Shown in pieces: positions 17,303 through 26,699 of a stretch of 64,000 nt of DNA. The notes under the pieces were generated by a model. The model searched no databases. It saw only the letters and a program-made list of their open reading frames with translations, and was not told the DNA's origin. Position numbers and translations under genes: made by a program. Source of the DNA: Nitrospirota bacterium (GTDB taxonomy: Bacteria > Nitrospirota > Thermodesulfovibrionia > Thermodesulfovibrionales > UBA6898); NCBI GenBank assembly GCA_021783515.1, contig JAJXTV010000001.1, positions 1-64,000 of the forward strand, written 5' to 3'. Each line of letters opens with the position of its first letter. The first letter of the stretch is position 1.

Positions 17303-18247
17303 CTATGCAAACAGCGAACTTATCGATGATTCCTCATGAATCCGTTTGATCGCTTCTCCGAGCAGAGAAGCGATGTTCAATACGGTCAACTTGCTGCATT
17401 CTTCCCTCTTGCTGTCAAGAGGAATGGTGTTGGTAACGATCATTTCCTCAATCACGGACTTGTTGATCCTCTCGACCGCGACCCCGGAGAGCACCGCATG
17501 GGTGCAGACAGCGGAGACCTTCGTCGCCCCCTTTTCCCTCAACGCCGAGGCGGCCTGAGTCATCGTCCCGGCGGTATCAACCATGTCATCGAGAATCAGC
17601 GCGTCCATTCCCGAGACATCTCCGATGACGTTCATCACCTCGCACTCGTTGGCCTTCTCCCTCCTCTTGTCGACGATCGCGATCGAGCATTTGAGCTTCT
17701 TGGCAAATGACCGGGCACGTTCGACACCGCCTGCGTCCGGAGACACTATTACCAGGCGGTTCGCGTCGAATTTGCTCCTGATGAACTCAAGGAGTATCGG
17801 GCTGGCGTAGAGATTGTCCACGGGGATATTGAAAAAGCCCTGTATCTGGCCGGCATGCAGATCTACCGTAAGGACCCTGTTCGTGCCGACCGCGGCGATG
17901 AGGTCCGCAACCATCTTCGCCGATATCGGAACCCTCGGCTGCACCTTCCTGTCCTGTCTGGCATAGCCGTAATAAGGGATCACAGCGGTAATCCGGCCTG
18001 CAGATGCCCGTTTCAGCGCATCGGTAATCAGTAGCAGCTCCATCAGGTTGTCGTTTACCGGCGTCGAGGTGGGCTGCAGCACAAAGACATCCGAGCCTCT
18101 CACGTTTTCGTTCAGGCGAACCTGGCTCTCGCCGTCGCTGAACGTCGACACGGTTGCGTCGCCAAGCTTTATCCCCAGAAAGGCCGCAACGTCCTTAGCA
18201 AGGCCGGCATGCGACGTGCCGGTAAACAGCTTCAATCCCTGAGGCAT
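17303..18247 (-). CDS. prs: Ribose-phosphate pyrophosphokinase
   Basis: 314 residues. It has [20 protein letters not shown], the PRPP-loop region DMVDTAGT (about residue 220) and the ATP-binding YARQDRK segment. It makes PRPP from ribose 5-phosphate and ATP. tRNA-Gln lies just upstream on the same strand. Confidence 0.96.
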   Translation of the reverse strand: MPQGLKLFTGTSHAGLAKDVAAFLGIKLGDATVSTFSDGESQVRLNENVRGSDVFVLQPTSTPVNDNLMELLLITDALKRASAGRITAVIPYYGYARQDRKVQPRVPISAKMVADLIAAVGTNRVLTVDLHAGQIQGFFNIPVDNLYASPILLEFIRSKFDANRLVIVSPDAGGVERARSFAKKLKCSIAIVDKRREKANECEVMNVIGDVSGMDALILDDMVDTAGTMTQAASALREKGATKVSAVCTHAVLSGVAVERINKSVIEEMIVTNTIPLDSKREECSKLTVLNIASLLGEAIKRIHEESSISSLFA

Positions 18248-18359
18248 GACATCCCCTCATCCGCGCACAGGGTACTCGGCCTGCGGCGGCACCTTCTCTC
18301 GGTTATCATCTCTTTCACTCCTTTTGTCCTTCCTGTCGAACCTCAGAACAATCGCAAAC

Positions 18360-18434
18360 TGGCTGGGGCGGGAGGATTCGAACCTCCAAATGGGAGATCC
18401 AAAATCTCCTGACTTGCCGTTTGTCGACGCCCCA
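18360..18434 (-). tRNA. tRNA-Gln (anticodon UUG)
   Basis: 75 bases including an encoded CCA. The acceptor stem TGGGGCG pairs with CGCCCCA, the anticodon stem GGAGA/TCTCC encloses the loop TTTTGGA (anticodon TTG), and the T-arm contains GGTTCGAATC. It lies between ispE and prs, co-oriented. Confidence 0.95.
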
Positions 18435-18497
18435 ATAACAACGACGGCATCAGGGGCCGAAAAACGCCTCTCCGTTCATTCTCCGGATATCTCATGC

Positions 18498-19337
18498 TCA
18501 TACCAGCGTTCTCACCACCCTGCACCAGTGCTTTCTTAAAAGCGACGAAGCGGCTTCCGCCTCCACACGGGAGGAGAAGACCCCAAACACCGAAGAACCG
18601 CTCCCGCTCATGGCAGCGACAACCGCGCCGTTTTCCAGAAGCGTCCCTTTTATATCCGCTATTACCCGGCATTTCCCGACAACACCTTTTTCGAGGTCGT
18701 TGCCGATCATCTGCCGCAGGGAAGGATAGTCCTTCCTGTCAAGAGCTTGACAGAACAGTTTAATATCAACGGATTTTTTTGTCAACTCGGGCTTATACGC
18801 GCCATACGCCCAAGCCGTGGAAACACCGATGTCCGGTTTTACGAGCAGCATCCAGACGGAGGCCTTCGCCGCAATGCCCCGCACCCGCTCCCCCCGTCCC
18901 TCCGCAAAGGCAAAGGGGCTTTCTCCGATAAAAAAAGGCACATCCGACCCCAGCCGGGCGCCGAGTTCCATCAGAACGTCTGCGTCGAAGTCGAGCCCCC
19001 AGAGCCTGTTAAGACCTTTGAGCGTACAGGCGGCATCGCTGCTGCCCCCCCCGAGACCGGCAGCGTGTGGGATCTTCTTTTCAAGCACAATCCTTGCGCC
19101 CCCGGAATACCTGCTATGCCGCTTCAAAAGCTCCGCAGCCCTGTACACAAGGTTTTCCGAAGGGGGAATGTCGAGGTCAGAGATCAGGTCCACCTCAGCG
19201 GCCTCCTCGAACGAGATGCGGTCGGAGAGGCTGACCCGCTGCATCGCGGTGACGATATCGTGATACCCGTCGTTTCTCTTTCCGGAGATAAAAAGGAACC
19301 AGTTGATCTTTGCCGGGGCCTCTGCGGTAAATCTCAT
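18498..19337 (-). CDS. ispE: 4-diphosphocytidyl-2-C-methyl-D-erythritol kinase
   Basis: 279 residues, GHMP kinase family. It starts with APAKINWFLFISGKRNDGYH and has the ATP loop PHAAGLGGGSSDAACTL and the late AAMSGSGSSVFGVF. It performs the ATP-dependent step of the MEP isoprenoid pathway. It follows the TPR gene and precedes tRNA-Gln and prs. Confidence 0.95.
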   Translation of the reverse strand: MRFTAEAPAKINWFLFISGKRNDGYHDIVTAMQRVSLSDRISFEEAAEVDLISDLDIPPSENLVYRAAELLKRHSRYSGGARIVLEKKIPHAAGLGGGSSDAACTLKGLNRLWGLDFDADVLMELGARLGSDVPFFIGESPFAFAEGRGERVRGIAAKASVWMLLVKPDIGVSTAWAYGAYKPELTKKSVDIKLFCQALDRKDYPSLRQMIGNDLEKGVVGKCRVIADIKGTLLENGAVVAAMSGSGSSVFGVFSSRVEAEAASSLLRKHWCRVVRTLV

Positions 19338-19361
19338 GGCGCGACGATCAGGACCGAAGAA

Positions 19362-21062
19362 TCAGGGGGTATTGACCGGCCGAAGGCCCCTGATCTTCTT
19401 CTCCAGCCGCTCCTTCAGCCCCTCTTCCTTCTTATTGGAACGCAACGCCTTCTCCCAGGCATCGCGGGCCTTCTCCGGGTCGTGCATCATCTGATAGATG
19501 TCTCCGAGATGCTCGAGTATCACGGGGTCTTCCTGCGACAGTCCGACCGCTTTCCTGATCGCTCCGAGCGCCTCAGGGTATTTCGCCTGTTTAAAATAGG
19601 CCCAGCCGAGACTGTCCAGTATGAAGCCGTTGTCCGGCTTCAGATCAAGGGCGCGTTTGATCAGATCCACAGCTTCATCAAGATGGATGCCCTTGTCGGC
19701 AAAGGAGTACCCGAGATAGTTCAGCACGTCGGCGTTTTTCGGGTTGATCGCAAGGGACTTCCTGAGATATGTAACCATATCGTCAAAACGGCCGGTCTTG
19801 TCCGCAACAATCCCGAGACTGTAATACAGCTCGTCGTTGTCGCTGAACCTCGCGACGGCGTCTTTCAATATCTTCTCCGCCTTTTCATACTCCTGCTTGC
19901 GCATATACTCGCCGGACAGGTAAAGGTATATCTCCGGCTTGTCCTTCTCAAACTCGAGAATTTCCTGATAGGTCCCGATCGCCTCGTCGGCCTTCCCGAG
20001 CCTCGAATAAATATAGGCGAGGTGCAGGAAGGCATTGATGTTCTTCGGGTCCTGAGAAACGATCGCCTTGAGCTCGGTCTCCGCCTGGTCAAACTGCTCC
20101 ATCTCTTCGAGGACGAGGGCGTAATAATACCGCACTTCGTTGTCCTTGGGGTTCGCCCGGACCGCATGTCCCAGTTCGTCGAGCGCCCTGTCATATTCCT
20201 TCTCCTCAAAATAGAGCATCCCCAGCCTGACATGCATATCGATATTGCCGGGCTGCTGTCTGCTCAGTGCTTCGAGCTCCTCGATCGCCTTCCCCACAGA
20301 CTTCTGTTTCAGGTAGACCTGCGCCAGCCGCTCCCGCGCCTGCGTGTTGTGCGGGTTCTTGGCGATCGCAGCCTCATAATTTTCAATCGCCCCGTCGAGC
20401 CGGCCGGCCATCTCGTCGATTAGCCCGAGCTTGAAGTATGTCGTGTCGAGGTCCGGCCGCACCTCGATCGTCTTCTGCAGAACATCGCGCGCCTTATCCA
20501 GGTCTTTCTTTTCGATATAGAGAGAACTCAGATAATCGAGGGAAACATAGTCCGTCGGGTCCTTTGCCACGAGCCCCTCAAAGACCGTCACCGCATCGTC
20601 GATCTGGTCGTGATTGTAGTAAAGCCTCCCGAGAAACCGCGCTGCGTCCCGGTCGTCCGGTTCGACCTTCAGGATATGCCTGGTGACCTCGATCGCTTCC
20701 GGCAGCTTCTTGCGATCACCGTATATTTCCGCGACGATCATAAGGGCCGGGACATAATCCGGAGAGTCCTTGAGTACCTGTTGGGCGTTCCGGAGCGCCC
20801 CGTCGACATCCCCCGTGCGGGAAAGCACGAGACTCACCTGCGTCCTCAAATAGGGAGATTTCGGATCGTATTCGAGGGCCTTCCGGTAATATGTGAGCGC
20901 ATCCTCCCACTGATAAGAGATAACGGCATCGTAGCCCCTCATAAAATAGTACTCGGCTTCATAGGAGGGGGCGGAAATCCGGACCGCCGGCTCGGTCGGC
21001 TTCACCGACTTCGCCGAACAGGCGGAGACAAGCACCGCCATTAATAGTATCGCACATCTCAT
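19362..21062 (-). CDS. TPR-repeat lipoprotein
   Basis: 566 residues from ATG 21062. A short lipoprotein signal ends in the lipobox VSAC, so the mature protein is lipid-anchored. The rest is about 14 tandem tetratricopeptide repeats with typical Y.LG.. and A...Y..AL motifs (for example NPKNADVLNYLGYSFADKG). TPR solenoids scaffold protein complexes; here the partner is unknown. It is the first gene of the ispE-prs run. Confidence 0.85.
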   Translation of the reverse strand: MRCAILLMAVLVSACSAKSVKPTEPAVRISAPSYEAEYYFMRGYDAVISYQWEDALTYYRKALEYDPKSPYLRTQVSLVLSRTGDVDGALRNAQQVLKDSPDYVPALMIVAEIYGDRKKLPEAIEVTRHILKVEPDDRDAARFLGRLYYNHDQIDDAVTVFEGLVAKDPTDYVSLDYLSSLYIEKKDLDKARDVLQKTIEVRPDLDTTYFKLGLIDEMAGRLDGAIENYEAAIAKNPHNTQARERLAQVYLKQKSVGKAIEELEALSRQQPGNIDMHVRLGMLYFEEKEYDRALDELGHAVRANPKDNEVRYYYALVLEEMEQFDQAETELKAIVSQDPKNINAFLHLAYIYSRLGKADEAIGTYQEILEFEKDKPEIYLYLSGEYMRKQEYEKAEKILKDAVARFSDNDELYYSLGIVADKTGRFDDMVTYLRKSLAINPKNADVLNYLGYSFADKGIHLDEAVDLIKRALDLKPDNGFILDSLGWAYFKQAKYPEALGAIRKAVGLSQEDPVILEHLGDIYQMMHDPEKARDAWEKALRSNKKEEGLKERLEKKIRGLRPVNTP

Positions 21063-21223
21063 TTTCACCGGATAACCTCGCTTTATCGGTCTGCGTCTGC
21101 GGAGAAAGCCGCACACATCAGGAAACATTTTTTATTATGACATAACGGAGGGGTTTCCACCAGTTCTGACCGGCCCGTGCTCACCCCCGCGGGCTGCCCG
21201 TCGTGAGGGCCGCAGCGGGGCCG

Positions 21224-21988
21224 TTACTCCGCGGATGAGTCCTCGCCGCCGAATATGTGGGGATAGAGCTTTCTCGCGCATTCAGGGCAGAGGCCGTGGC
21301 TGAATTCGGCCTGGGAATGCTTCCTTATGTAGGACTCGATCTGGTTCCAATATCCCGTGTCGTCGCGGATCTTCTTGCAGGAGGCGCAGATAGGGAGAAG
21401 CCCGCTCAGCGTCTTGACCTTGGTGAGGGCTTCGCGGAGCTCCTCTATCAGCTTTTCACGCTCCTGCTGCACGCACTTCCTCTCCTCGATCTCCTGCTTC
21501 AGGGCCGCATTCGCCCCGGAGAGCATGGCAGTCCTCTCCCTCACCTTGAATTCCAGGTCCTCATACGCCTGTTTCAGGGCCACCGCGGCGGCCCTTCGCT
21601 CGCGCCTCGTTGCGGCATCGCCGAGCTCGCGCGCAATCGCGGGGCAGAGCCGCGCAAGGTTCCCCTTCAGGATATAGTCGTGCGCGCCCGCCTTCATCGC
21701 CTCCACGGCCGTTTCCTCGCCGATCTTCCCGGAAACTACGATAAAGGGGAGATCGATCCCGCTTGTCTTCAGCAGATTCAGTGCATCGAGTCCGCTGAAT
21801 TGAGGCATCACGTAATCGGAAAGCACAAGGTCCCACGACTCCCCGAGCAGCGCGGCCTCCATCTCGTCGCGGCTCTGGACACGCCTGAGATAAAGATCGT
21901 ACCCGCACCGCCGCAGTTCCCTCCGCGCCAGGAGCGAATCGTCTTCTGAATCCTCGATATGCAATACACGGAGGGACCCTGCCATCAT
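21224..21988 (-). CDS. Response regulator with coiled coil and C-terminal Cys-pair domain
   Basis: 254 residues. The receiver domain (about 5-125) has acidic residues EDSEDD, phospho-acceptor Asp in LVLSDYVMP and Lys in ILKGN. A long coiled coil (about 140-205) follows. The C-terminal module with CASCKKIRDD..W and CPECARKLYP occurs in many signalling proteins and probably binds metal. There is no DNA-binding domain, so output is probably via protein contacts. Confidence 0.85.
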   Translation of the reverse strand: MMAGSLRVLHIEDSEDDSLLARRELRRCGYDLYLRRVQSRDEMEAALLGESWDLVLSDYVMPQFSGLDALNLLKTSGIDLPFIVVSGKIGEETAVEAMKAGAHDYILKGNLARLCPAIARELGDAATRRERRAAAVALKQAYEDLEFKVRERTAMLSGANAALKQEIEERKCVQQEREKLIEELREALTKVKTLSGLLPICASCKKIRDDTGYWNQIESYIRKHSQAEFSHGLCPECARKLYPHIFGGEDSSAE

Positions 21989-22123
21989 ACCCCTTTCTTC
22001 GCAGCCTTCCTCGTCGGTCGGCGCAGCGCCGGTGAGAAGCCCGTACCCGACCCGCTGCTGCCGGCATAATTCAGTGTATCCAACGCCGAACGGTCCGTCA
22101 AGACCTCGCTGCAGTCATCTGCG

Positions 22124-22151
22124 TTGCATTCTCCCGGCGTAATGATATAAT
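22124..22151 (+). promoter_or_regulatory. Sigma-70 promoter for the YceI gene
   Basis: TTGCAT (22124-22129) and a perfect TATAAT (22146-22151) are separated by 16 bases, 55 bases upstream of the start codon. Confidence 0.65.
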
Positions 22152-22206
22152 TTCTTTACCGGCGGGGGCTGTATGCGCCCGGATAATACGAACGAGGAGG
22201 CGCTGC

Positions 22207-22743
22207 ATGGCAAAATGGAATATCGACCCCGATCATTCGGTCGCGGCATTTTCATCGCGTCACATGAAGATTGCGAACGTACGGGGACAGTTTAACGGGA
22301 TCACCGGAACGATCGATTTTGACCCCGCGAACCCGGCGGGGGCATCGGTGAGGGCCGAAATAGCGATCGCTTCCCTTACGACCGGTATCAAGCAGCGCGA
22401 TGCGCACCTGCTCAGCGCCGATTTCCTCGAGGCGGCCGCCTACCCCTCCATGTCCTTTGTGAGCACAAAGATCGAACCGTTGGCCGGCGGCCGGGCTAAG
22501 GTCACCGGCGACCTCACCCTTCGCGGCACCACGCGCTCCGTCACCTTCGATGCGGGATTCTTCGGGCCGGTGAAGAGCCCTGAGGCGCTCGGCGGGGAGA
22601 CCACGGTCGGCTTCAGCGCATCGACTATGATCAACCGCTTCGACTTCGGCGTCAAATGGGACGTCAAGATGGACGACGGCTCGTTGATCGTCGACAGAGA
22701 AGTGAAGATCAGCATCGACGTGGAGGCGGACCTGGAGGAATAG
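22207..22743 (+). CDS. YceI-family lipid-binding lipocalin-like protein
   Basis: 178 residues, starting AKWNIDPDHSVAAFSSRHM, the YceI signature, with FDPANPAGASVRAEI and SFVSTKIEPL later. The fold is a beta barrel that binds polyisoprenoids. No signal peptide is present, so this copy is probably cytoplasmic. GAGGAGG precedes the ATG. Confidence 0.9.
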   Translation: MAKWNIDPDHSVAAFSSRHMKIANVRGQFNGITGTIDFDPANPAGASVRAEIAIASLTTGIKQRDAHLLSADFLEAAAYPSMSFVSTKIEPLAGGRAKVTGDLTLRGTTRSVTFDAGFFGPVKSPEALGGETTVGFSASTMINRFDFGVKWDVKMDDGSLIVDREVKISIDVEADLEE

Positions 22744-22766
22744 CGCTGCGGTCCCCGCAGTCGTGT

Positions 22767-23852
22767 CTATGGCACCTCGGGCATCTTCACGACAATATCC
22801 TCCCCGGTAAGGGCCTCATTCAAAAAAACCTTCAGAGAGCGCTTTTCCTCCGGGGTCAGGCCGAGCGGCTTCAGGACCTTGCTGCCGGGTCCCCCTCCCC
22901 TGTCGAAAAATTCGATCACCTCATCGAGGGTCCCGAAGACGCCGTTATGCATGTAGGGGGCGGTCTTTGAAACGTAGCGGAGCGACGGGGTCCTGAAGGC
23001 CTTCCAGTCCTTTGCGTCCTTCGTGATGAGATACCTGCCGGGGTCTTCCCTCACGTTCCGGTATCCGTCGTAATGGTAGACCTTCGCCACGAACCGCATC
23101 GTAGTGGTGACTCGCGGGTCGTCCAGCAGTTTCGGGTTTTCGGGCACATTCAGCGCATAAAACCTGTCGTCGGCGAGATCTGCCCCGTCATGGCATTCGA
23201 TGCACTTCCCTTTGCCCTTGAAGACCACAAGCCCCTTTTTTGCGTCTTCCGACAGCGCCGATTCATCTCCCTTCAAAAACCTGTCGAGAGGCGTGACCTT
23301 CGAGATGAGCGTTCTTTCAAAGGCGGCGATCGCCATCGCGATCCTTTCCCTGGTCACCTCCCCCCCGAAGACCTTCCTGAATTCGGCCCTATACTCAGGC
23401 ACCAGCTGGACCTGCTCTTCGAGATAGTCGAGGTTCTTGTTCATCTCGAAGGCGGACATCATCGGAAAAAGCGCCTGTTCCTCGAGCGTCTTCGCCCGCC
23501 CATCGTAAAAAAGGTACTTCCGGAAGGCGGCATCGATGAGCGTCGGCGAGTTCCTCCAGTTCTTTGTGGTCGGGTAGCTGAGTGAAATGTCGAGCCCGTC
23601 CGTGAATGCAAGCTCGGGATTATGACAGGTCGCGCAGTTCATCGTGCCGTCACCGGACAGCCTCCTGTCGAAAAAGAGCTTCTTTCCGAGTTCGATCTTC
23701 GCGGGCGTCTGCGGGTTGTTCGCCGGAATGGGTACGGCCTGAAGCGGCGCCAGTTCGGCGGCATGCGAAGGGCAAACCGGCGCAAGGCCAAAGAGCACGG
23801 CTAAGGTTGAGCATAACACTGCTACTGTTTTCGACCAAGAACTCATCGTCAT
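22767..23852 (-). CDS. Di-haem cytochrome c peroxidase (CcpA/MauG family)
   Basis: 361 residues from ATG 23852 (GGAGAGA upstream), with a Sec signal ending near SHAAE. Two c-haem sites, CATCH (~residue 81) and CIECH (~residue 225), plus the C-terminal YMHNGVFGTLDEVIEFF segment define the family. It reduces peroxide in the periplasm with electrons from small cytochromes. A MITE-like repeat lies directly upstream. Confidence 0.93.
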   Translation of the reverse strand: MTMSSWSKTVAVLCSTLAVLFGLAPVCPSHAAELAPLQAVPIPANNPQTPAKIELGKKLFFDRRLSGDGTMNCATCHNPELAFTDGLDISLSYPTTKNWRNSPTLIDAAFRKYLFYDGRAKTLEEQALFPMMSAFEMNKNLDYLEEQVQLVPEYRAEFRKVFGGEVTRERIAMAIAAFERTLISKVTPLDRFLKGDESALSEDAKKGLVVFKGKGKCIECHDGADLADDRFYALNVPENPKLLDDPRVTTTMRFVAKVYHYDGYRNVREDPGRYLITKDAKDWKAFRTPSLRYVSKTAPYMHNGVFGTLDEVIEFFDRGGGPGSKVLKPLGLTPEEKRSLKVFLNEALTGEDIVVKMPEVP

Positions 23853-23873
23853 ATTGTCTCTCCATTGTATGAA

Positions 23874-24069
23874 AATCGCCAGAAAGGCGGGGATAGTGGC
23901 CCGAAAAACCTTCCGTAGCGATTCCTTAGCGCATCGGAAGCAACCCCGACAGTTTCCACCCCGGTCAAAACCTCCTCTGAAGTCCTGTATTCCCGCCGCC
24001 ATGCTAAATCAGCGCATATCGCATCAGGAAGGATTTGAGGGACGCTGTCCCCGTCGGGATGCAACGGTA
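23874..24069. repeat. MITE-like dispersed repeat, copy 1
   Basis: An ~196-bp element that is clearly related to 49634-49827 on the same strand. The ends form an imperfect inverted repeat of about 38 bp (GGCGGGGATAGTGGCCCG against, on the other strand, GACGGGGACAGCGTCCCT, both followed by ..CCTTCC..GCGAT). It has no coding capacity. The conserved inner block CCTGTATTCCCG-CGCCATGCT is shared with copy 2. It sits between the cytochrome c peroxidase start and the DsbA-like stop. Confidence 0.75.
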
Positions 24070-24072
24070 TCG

Positions 24073-24681
24073 TTAATTCTTCTTTCCCGAATCCTTCAGT
24101 TCCTCCTCCACCGCCTTTTTCAGATACTCATAGGGGACGTCTCCGACGATCTTCCTGCCGTTGATGAAAAAGGTCGGCGTGTTATACAGATCGAGAGAAA
24201 GTGCGAGCTTCACGTCCCGGTCGATCTCTTCCCGATGTTTCTTCCGGTCGATCGACTCGATGAATTTCTTCATGTCGAGCCCCAGTTCCCTTGCGTACCC
24301 GATGAGACTGTCACGGTCGAGTTTGGGGGATCTCTTCAGGAGCAGATCGTGCATCTCCCAGTATTTCCCCTGGTCTCGGGCGGCAAGAGCCGCCTCGGAG
24401 GCAATAAAAGAATAATCGCGGTACTTATACGGGTAGTTCCTGATAGCGAGCCGTATCTTGCCCCTGAACGTATCGAACAGTTTTTCGACGACCGGACCGG
24501 CCGCCTTGCAGTGCGGTCACTGGAAGTCGAGGAATTCTATGATCGTTACCGGCGCGTCTTTCGGCCCCTTTTCCGGCGAGTCGCCGACCGGCACGCGGTA
24601 GCGCTGCAGGTCGGCAAATGCCGGCAGACACATCATGAGGACCAAGACAACCGCGGTCGGGGAAATTGCTCTTTTGCTCAT
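24073..24681 (-). CDS. Selenocysteine-containing DsbA-like thioredoxin-fold protein (UGA at 24517-24519)
   Basis: 202 residues if the in-frame UGA (codon 55) is decoded. A signal peptide (about 1-22) is followed by APVTIIEFLDFQ-U-PHCK, where relatives have the CPxC active site, so the motif is U-P-H-C. The cis-Pro region is intact (LYNTPTFFINGRKI, ~residue 172). It is probably periplasmic and works in thiol oxidation or disulfide exchange. The start has GGAGGTGGCG upstream. It follows the formate dehydrogenase genes on the same strand, 62 bases after the NrfD-like gene. Confidence 0.9.
24489..24503 (-). promoter_or_regulatory. Probable SECIS hairpin of the DsbA-like gene
   Basis: CGGCC-GGTCC-GGTCG starts 13 bases after the UGA. 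It forms a 5-bp stem (one G-U pair) with a GGUCC loop, resembling the GGUC loop of known bacterial SECIS elements. Confidence 0.55.
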
Positions 24682-24701
24682 CGCCACCTCCTTCCGGACG
24701 A

Positions 24702-24730
24702 CCCGGCGGAGCATAGCACGCTCCACCGGG
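24702..24730 (-). terminator. Hairpin between the NrfD-like gene and the Sec-DsbA-like gene
   Basis: An 11-bp stem (CCCGGTGGAGC / GCTCCGCCGGG, one G-U) has a 7-base loop and no T-run. It probably gives partial termination or mRNA processing within the operon rather than a full stop. Confidence 0.45.
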
Positions 24731-24743
24731 CCGCGGTCATATC

Positions 24744-25877
24744 TCAGCGCCCGGTCTTCGCCCCAGCCGGATGAAACACGGGAAGATACATCGCCGCCAG
24801 TCTATAGAGGAAGATCGCCAGAGACACGAGTCCGATCGTGATCGCAAACTCCTTCCATGTCGGGAAATAACTCGCTCCCGAGCTGGTCTGCGCGAAGAAG
24901 GTGACATTGAAACGGTTCATCACGATGCCTGCGATGACCAGCGAAACCGAAAGCAGGGTGCCGTTGACAGATTCCCGAGTCGATTTCATCGACAGAAGTA
25001 TCATCGGCAGCACGACGCCTACGACGATTTCGATGAGAAACGCCGTGGACGCGGCGCCCCCTTGAAAGACCATCGGCATCGCTCCCCTCACGATGAGATC
25101 GGCCACCCTCACCGCGAGATAGACCAAAAGCGCGATCGACGTACCCTTCCCGAGACCCGAAACGATCTCCTTTTCCTGTTCACGCCCGAAGGCCCTCGCG
25201 CTGACTACGGACTCGAAGGTGACCATGGCCAGCCCGAGCGCAATGGCCGACAGATAGAAGAGCTGGGGGATGATCGGGGAGTACCAGATCGGATTGAGCT
25301 TTGCCGGGACGATGAGGAAGAAGGCGCCCAGGGACGACTGGTGCAGATAGGAGAGGATAATCCCGGCGATCACCAAGGGGAAAGTCAACCCCTTCATCAC
25401 CTTCAAAGCCCCTGTCCATCCCCACTTCTCCAAGAAGGCCGATGAAAACTCAAGCGCGAGCACAGTCGTGTAAAGGGTGATGCACCAGACTACCTCGAAC
25501 ATGATCGAATGGTGGTTCCACATGACAAGTGGATGCCAGAAACTGAGGGGCTTTCCTATATCTACGATCAGCCCGACGATCACCATGAGATATCCGATGA
25601 AGGCGGTCAGCACCGCCGGCCGCGCGATCGGCTTGTACTTTTTCATGTTGAAGATATAGACCGCCGCAGTGACGGTGAAGCCCCCCGCGGCAAGCGCCAC
25701 GCCGGAGAGGACGTCGAAGCCGACCCATAGCCCCCAGGGGAAATTGTCCTGCAGGTCGGTCGACGCGCCGAGACCGAAGGCGAACCGGTAGATCGCCGCG
25801 TATGCTCCGATCGCCATCAGGACGAGCAGGACGATCGTTCCTCCGCTCAGGAATGAACCTGTCTTTTTCGTTTCCAT
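24744..25877 (-). CDS. NrfD/HybB-type integral membrane subunit
   Basis: 377 residues from ATG 25877 (GGAGGGATAACG upstream), with about ten hydrophobic helices. NrfD-type subunits pass electrons between the periplasmic Fe-S subunit and membrane quinones. With the two upstream genes it forms a three-subunit formate dehydrogenase whose anchor is NrfD-like rather than the cytochrome b of E. coli FdnI. Confidence 0.88.
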   Translation of the reverse strand: METKKTGSFLSGGTIVLLVLMAIGAYAAIYRFAFGLGASTDLQDNFPWGLWVGFDVLSGVALAAGGFTVTAAVYIFNMKKYKPIARPAVLTAFIGYLMVIVGLIVDIGKPLSFWHPLVMWNHHSIMFEVVWCITLYTTVLALEFSSAFLEKWGWTGALKVMKGLTFPLVIAGIILSYLHQSSLGAFFLIVPAKLNPIWYSPIIPQLFYLSAIALGLAMVTFESVVSARAFGREQEKEIVSGLGKGTSIALLVYLAVRVADLIVRGAMPMVFQGGAASTAFLIEIVVGVVLPMILLSMKSTRESVNGTLLSVSLVIAGIVMNRFNVTFFAQTSSGASYFPTWKEFAITIGLVSLAIFLYRLAAMYLPVFHPAGAKTGR

Positions 25878-25879
25878 CG

Positions 25880-26689
25880 TTATCCCTCCTTCTCGCTGTC
25901 GGAGCCGCCGGTGCCCTCGGCCCTGCTGCCGCGGTTCCTGAAGTAGGCGATCGCCGAAAGCACAACGGCGCCTCCCACGACCGCATAGGGAATCTTCGAC
26001 AGGGACGCCCAGGTGAGATCGGGGAGTTCGGCCTTCGGGACCTTCGTGTTGAAGCCTATGTCCTCGAAGGGCTGCGAGGAGAGATAGACCCACGACGTCC
26101 CCCCCGCCTCCTCCTTGCCATAGATATGGTTTATATACTTTCCGGGGCTGCTCTTGAGCCGCCTCTCGGCCTCCGCAATCACTTTATCGTGGTCGTCGAA
26201 GTACATGGTCTGGGTCGGACATACCTTGACGCAGGCCGGGATGAGGCCGTTTGCGACCCTCTCGGAGCAGAAGGTGCATTTCTGTATGGAGGGGAGCGTC
26301 TTGTCCCATTCGTATTTCGGGATCTGGAAGGGGCACGCGATCATGCAGTACCTGCAGCCGATGCACCTATCGAATTCGTAGACCACCGGCCCCTCCTGCG
26401 TCTTGACAAGGGCCCCGACGGGGCAGGCCGACGCACAGGCCGGGTTCTTGCAGTGCATGCACTGGTTCTTTACGAAGCTCCAGACCGGGCGGGCCGGCTG
26501 GTCCTGTTCGACATAGTTAATGTTGGTATAGCATTCCGAATTGAGTTGGGGAGGGTTGGTGAAGTTGCCGTACATCACCGTATGCTTCACACCCCGGAGG
26601 TTCCACTGCTTGCAGGCGATCTGGCACCCCCTGCAGCCTATGCACCGTGTAAGATCCACCAGTACGCCTTTTGGTTTTGCGTTTGCCAT
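25880..26689 (-). CDS. Formate dehydrogenase iron-sulfur subunit (four 4Fe-4S sites)
   Basis: 269 residues. Four ferredoxin-type Cys clusters are visible: CIGCRGCQIACKQ, CMHCKNPACASACP, CIGCRYCMIACP and CTFCSERVANG..ACVKVCP. A C-terminal helix (about 223-245) anchors it to the membrane. It relays electrons from FdhA to the NrfD subunit. Spacing is 10 bases to fdhA and 2 bases to the anchor gene. Confidence 0.92.
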   Translation of the reverse strand: MANAKPKGVLVDLTRCIGCRGCQIACKQWNLRGVKHTVMYGNFTNPPQLNSECYTNINYVEQDQPARPVWSFVKNQCMHCKNPACASACPVGALVKTQEGPVVYEFDRCIGCRYCMIACPFQIPKYEWDKTLPSIQKCTFCSERVANGLIPACVKVCPTQTMYFDDHDKVIAEAERRLKSSPGKYINHIYGKEEAGGTSWVYLSSQPFEDIGFNTKVPKAELPDLTWASLSKIPYAVVGGAVVLSAIAYFRNRGSRAEGTGGSDSEKEG

Positions 26690-26699
26690 GTCCGCCTCC

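Noticed and set aside
18747-20423. 558-codon open frame antisense to ispE and the TPR gene
   Set aside because: Mirror of real codons with G/C third positions; no homology pattern, no ribosome site. The same applies to long antisense frames at 26541-28424, 30154-31959, 57065-59578 and 61650-63665.
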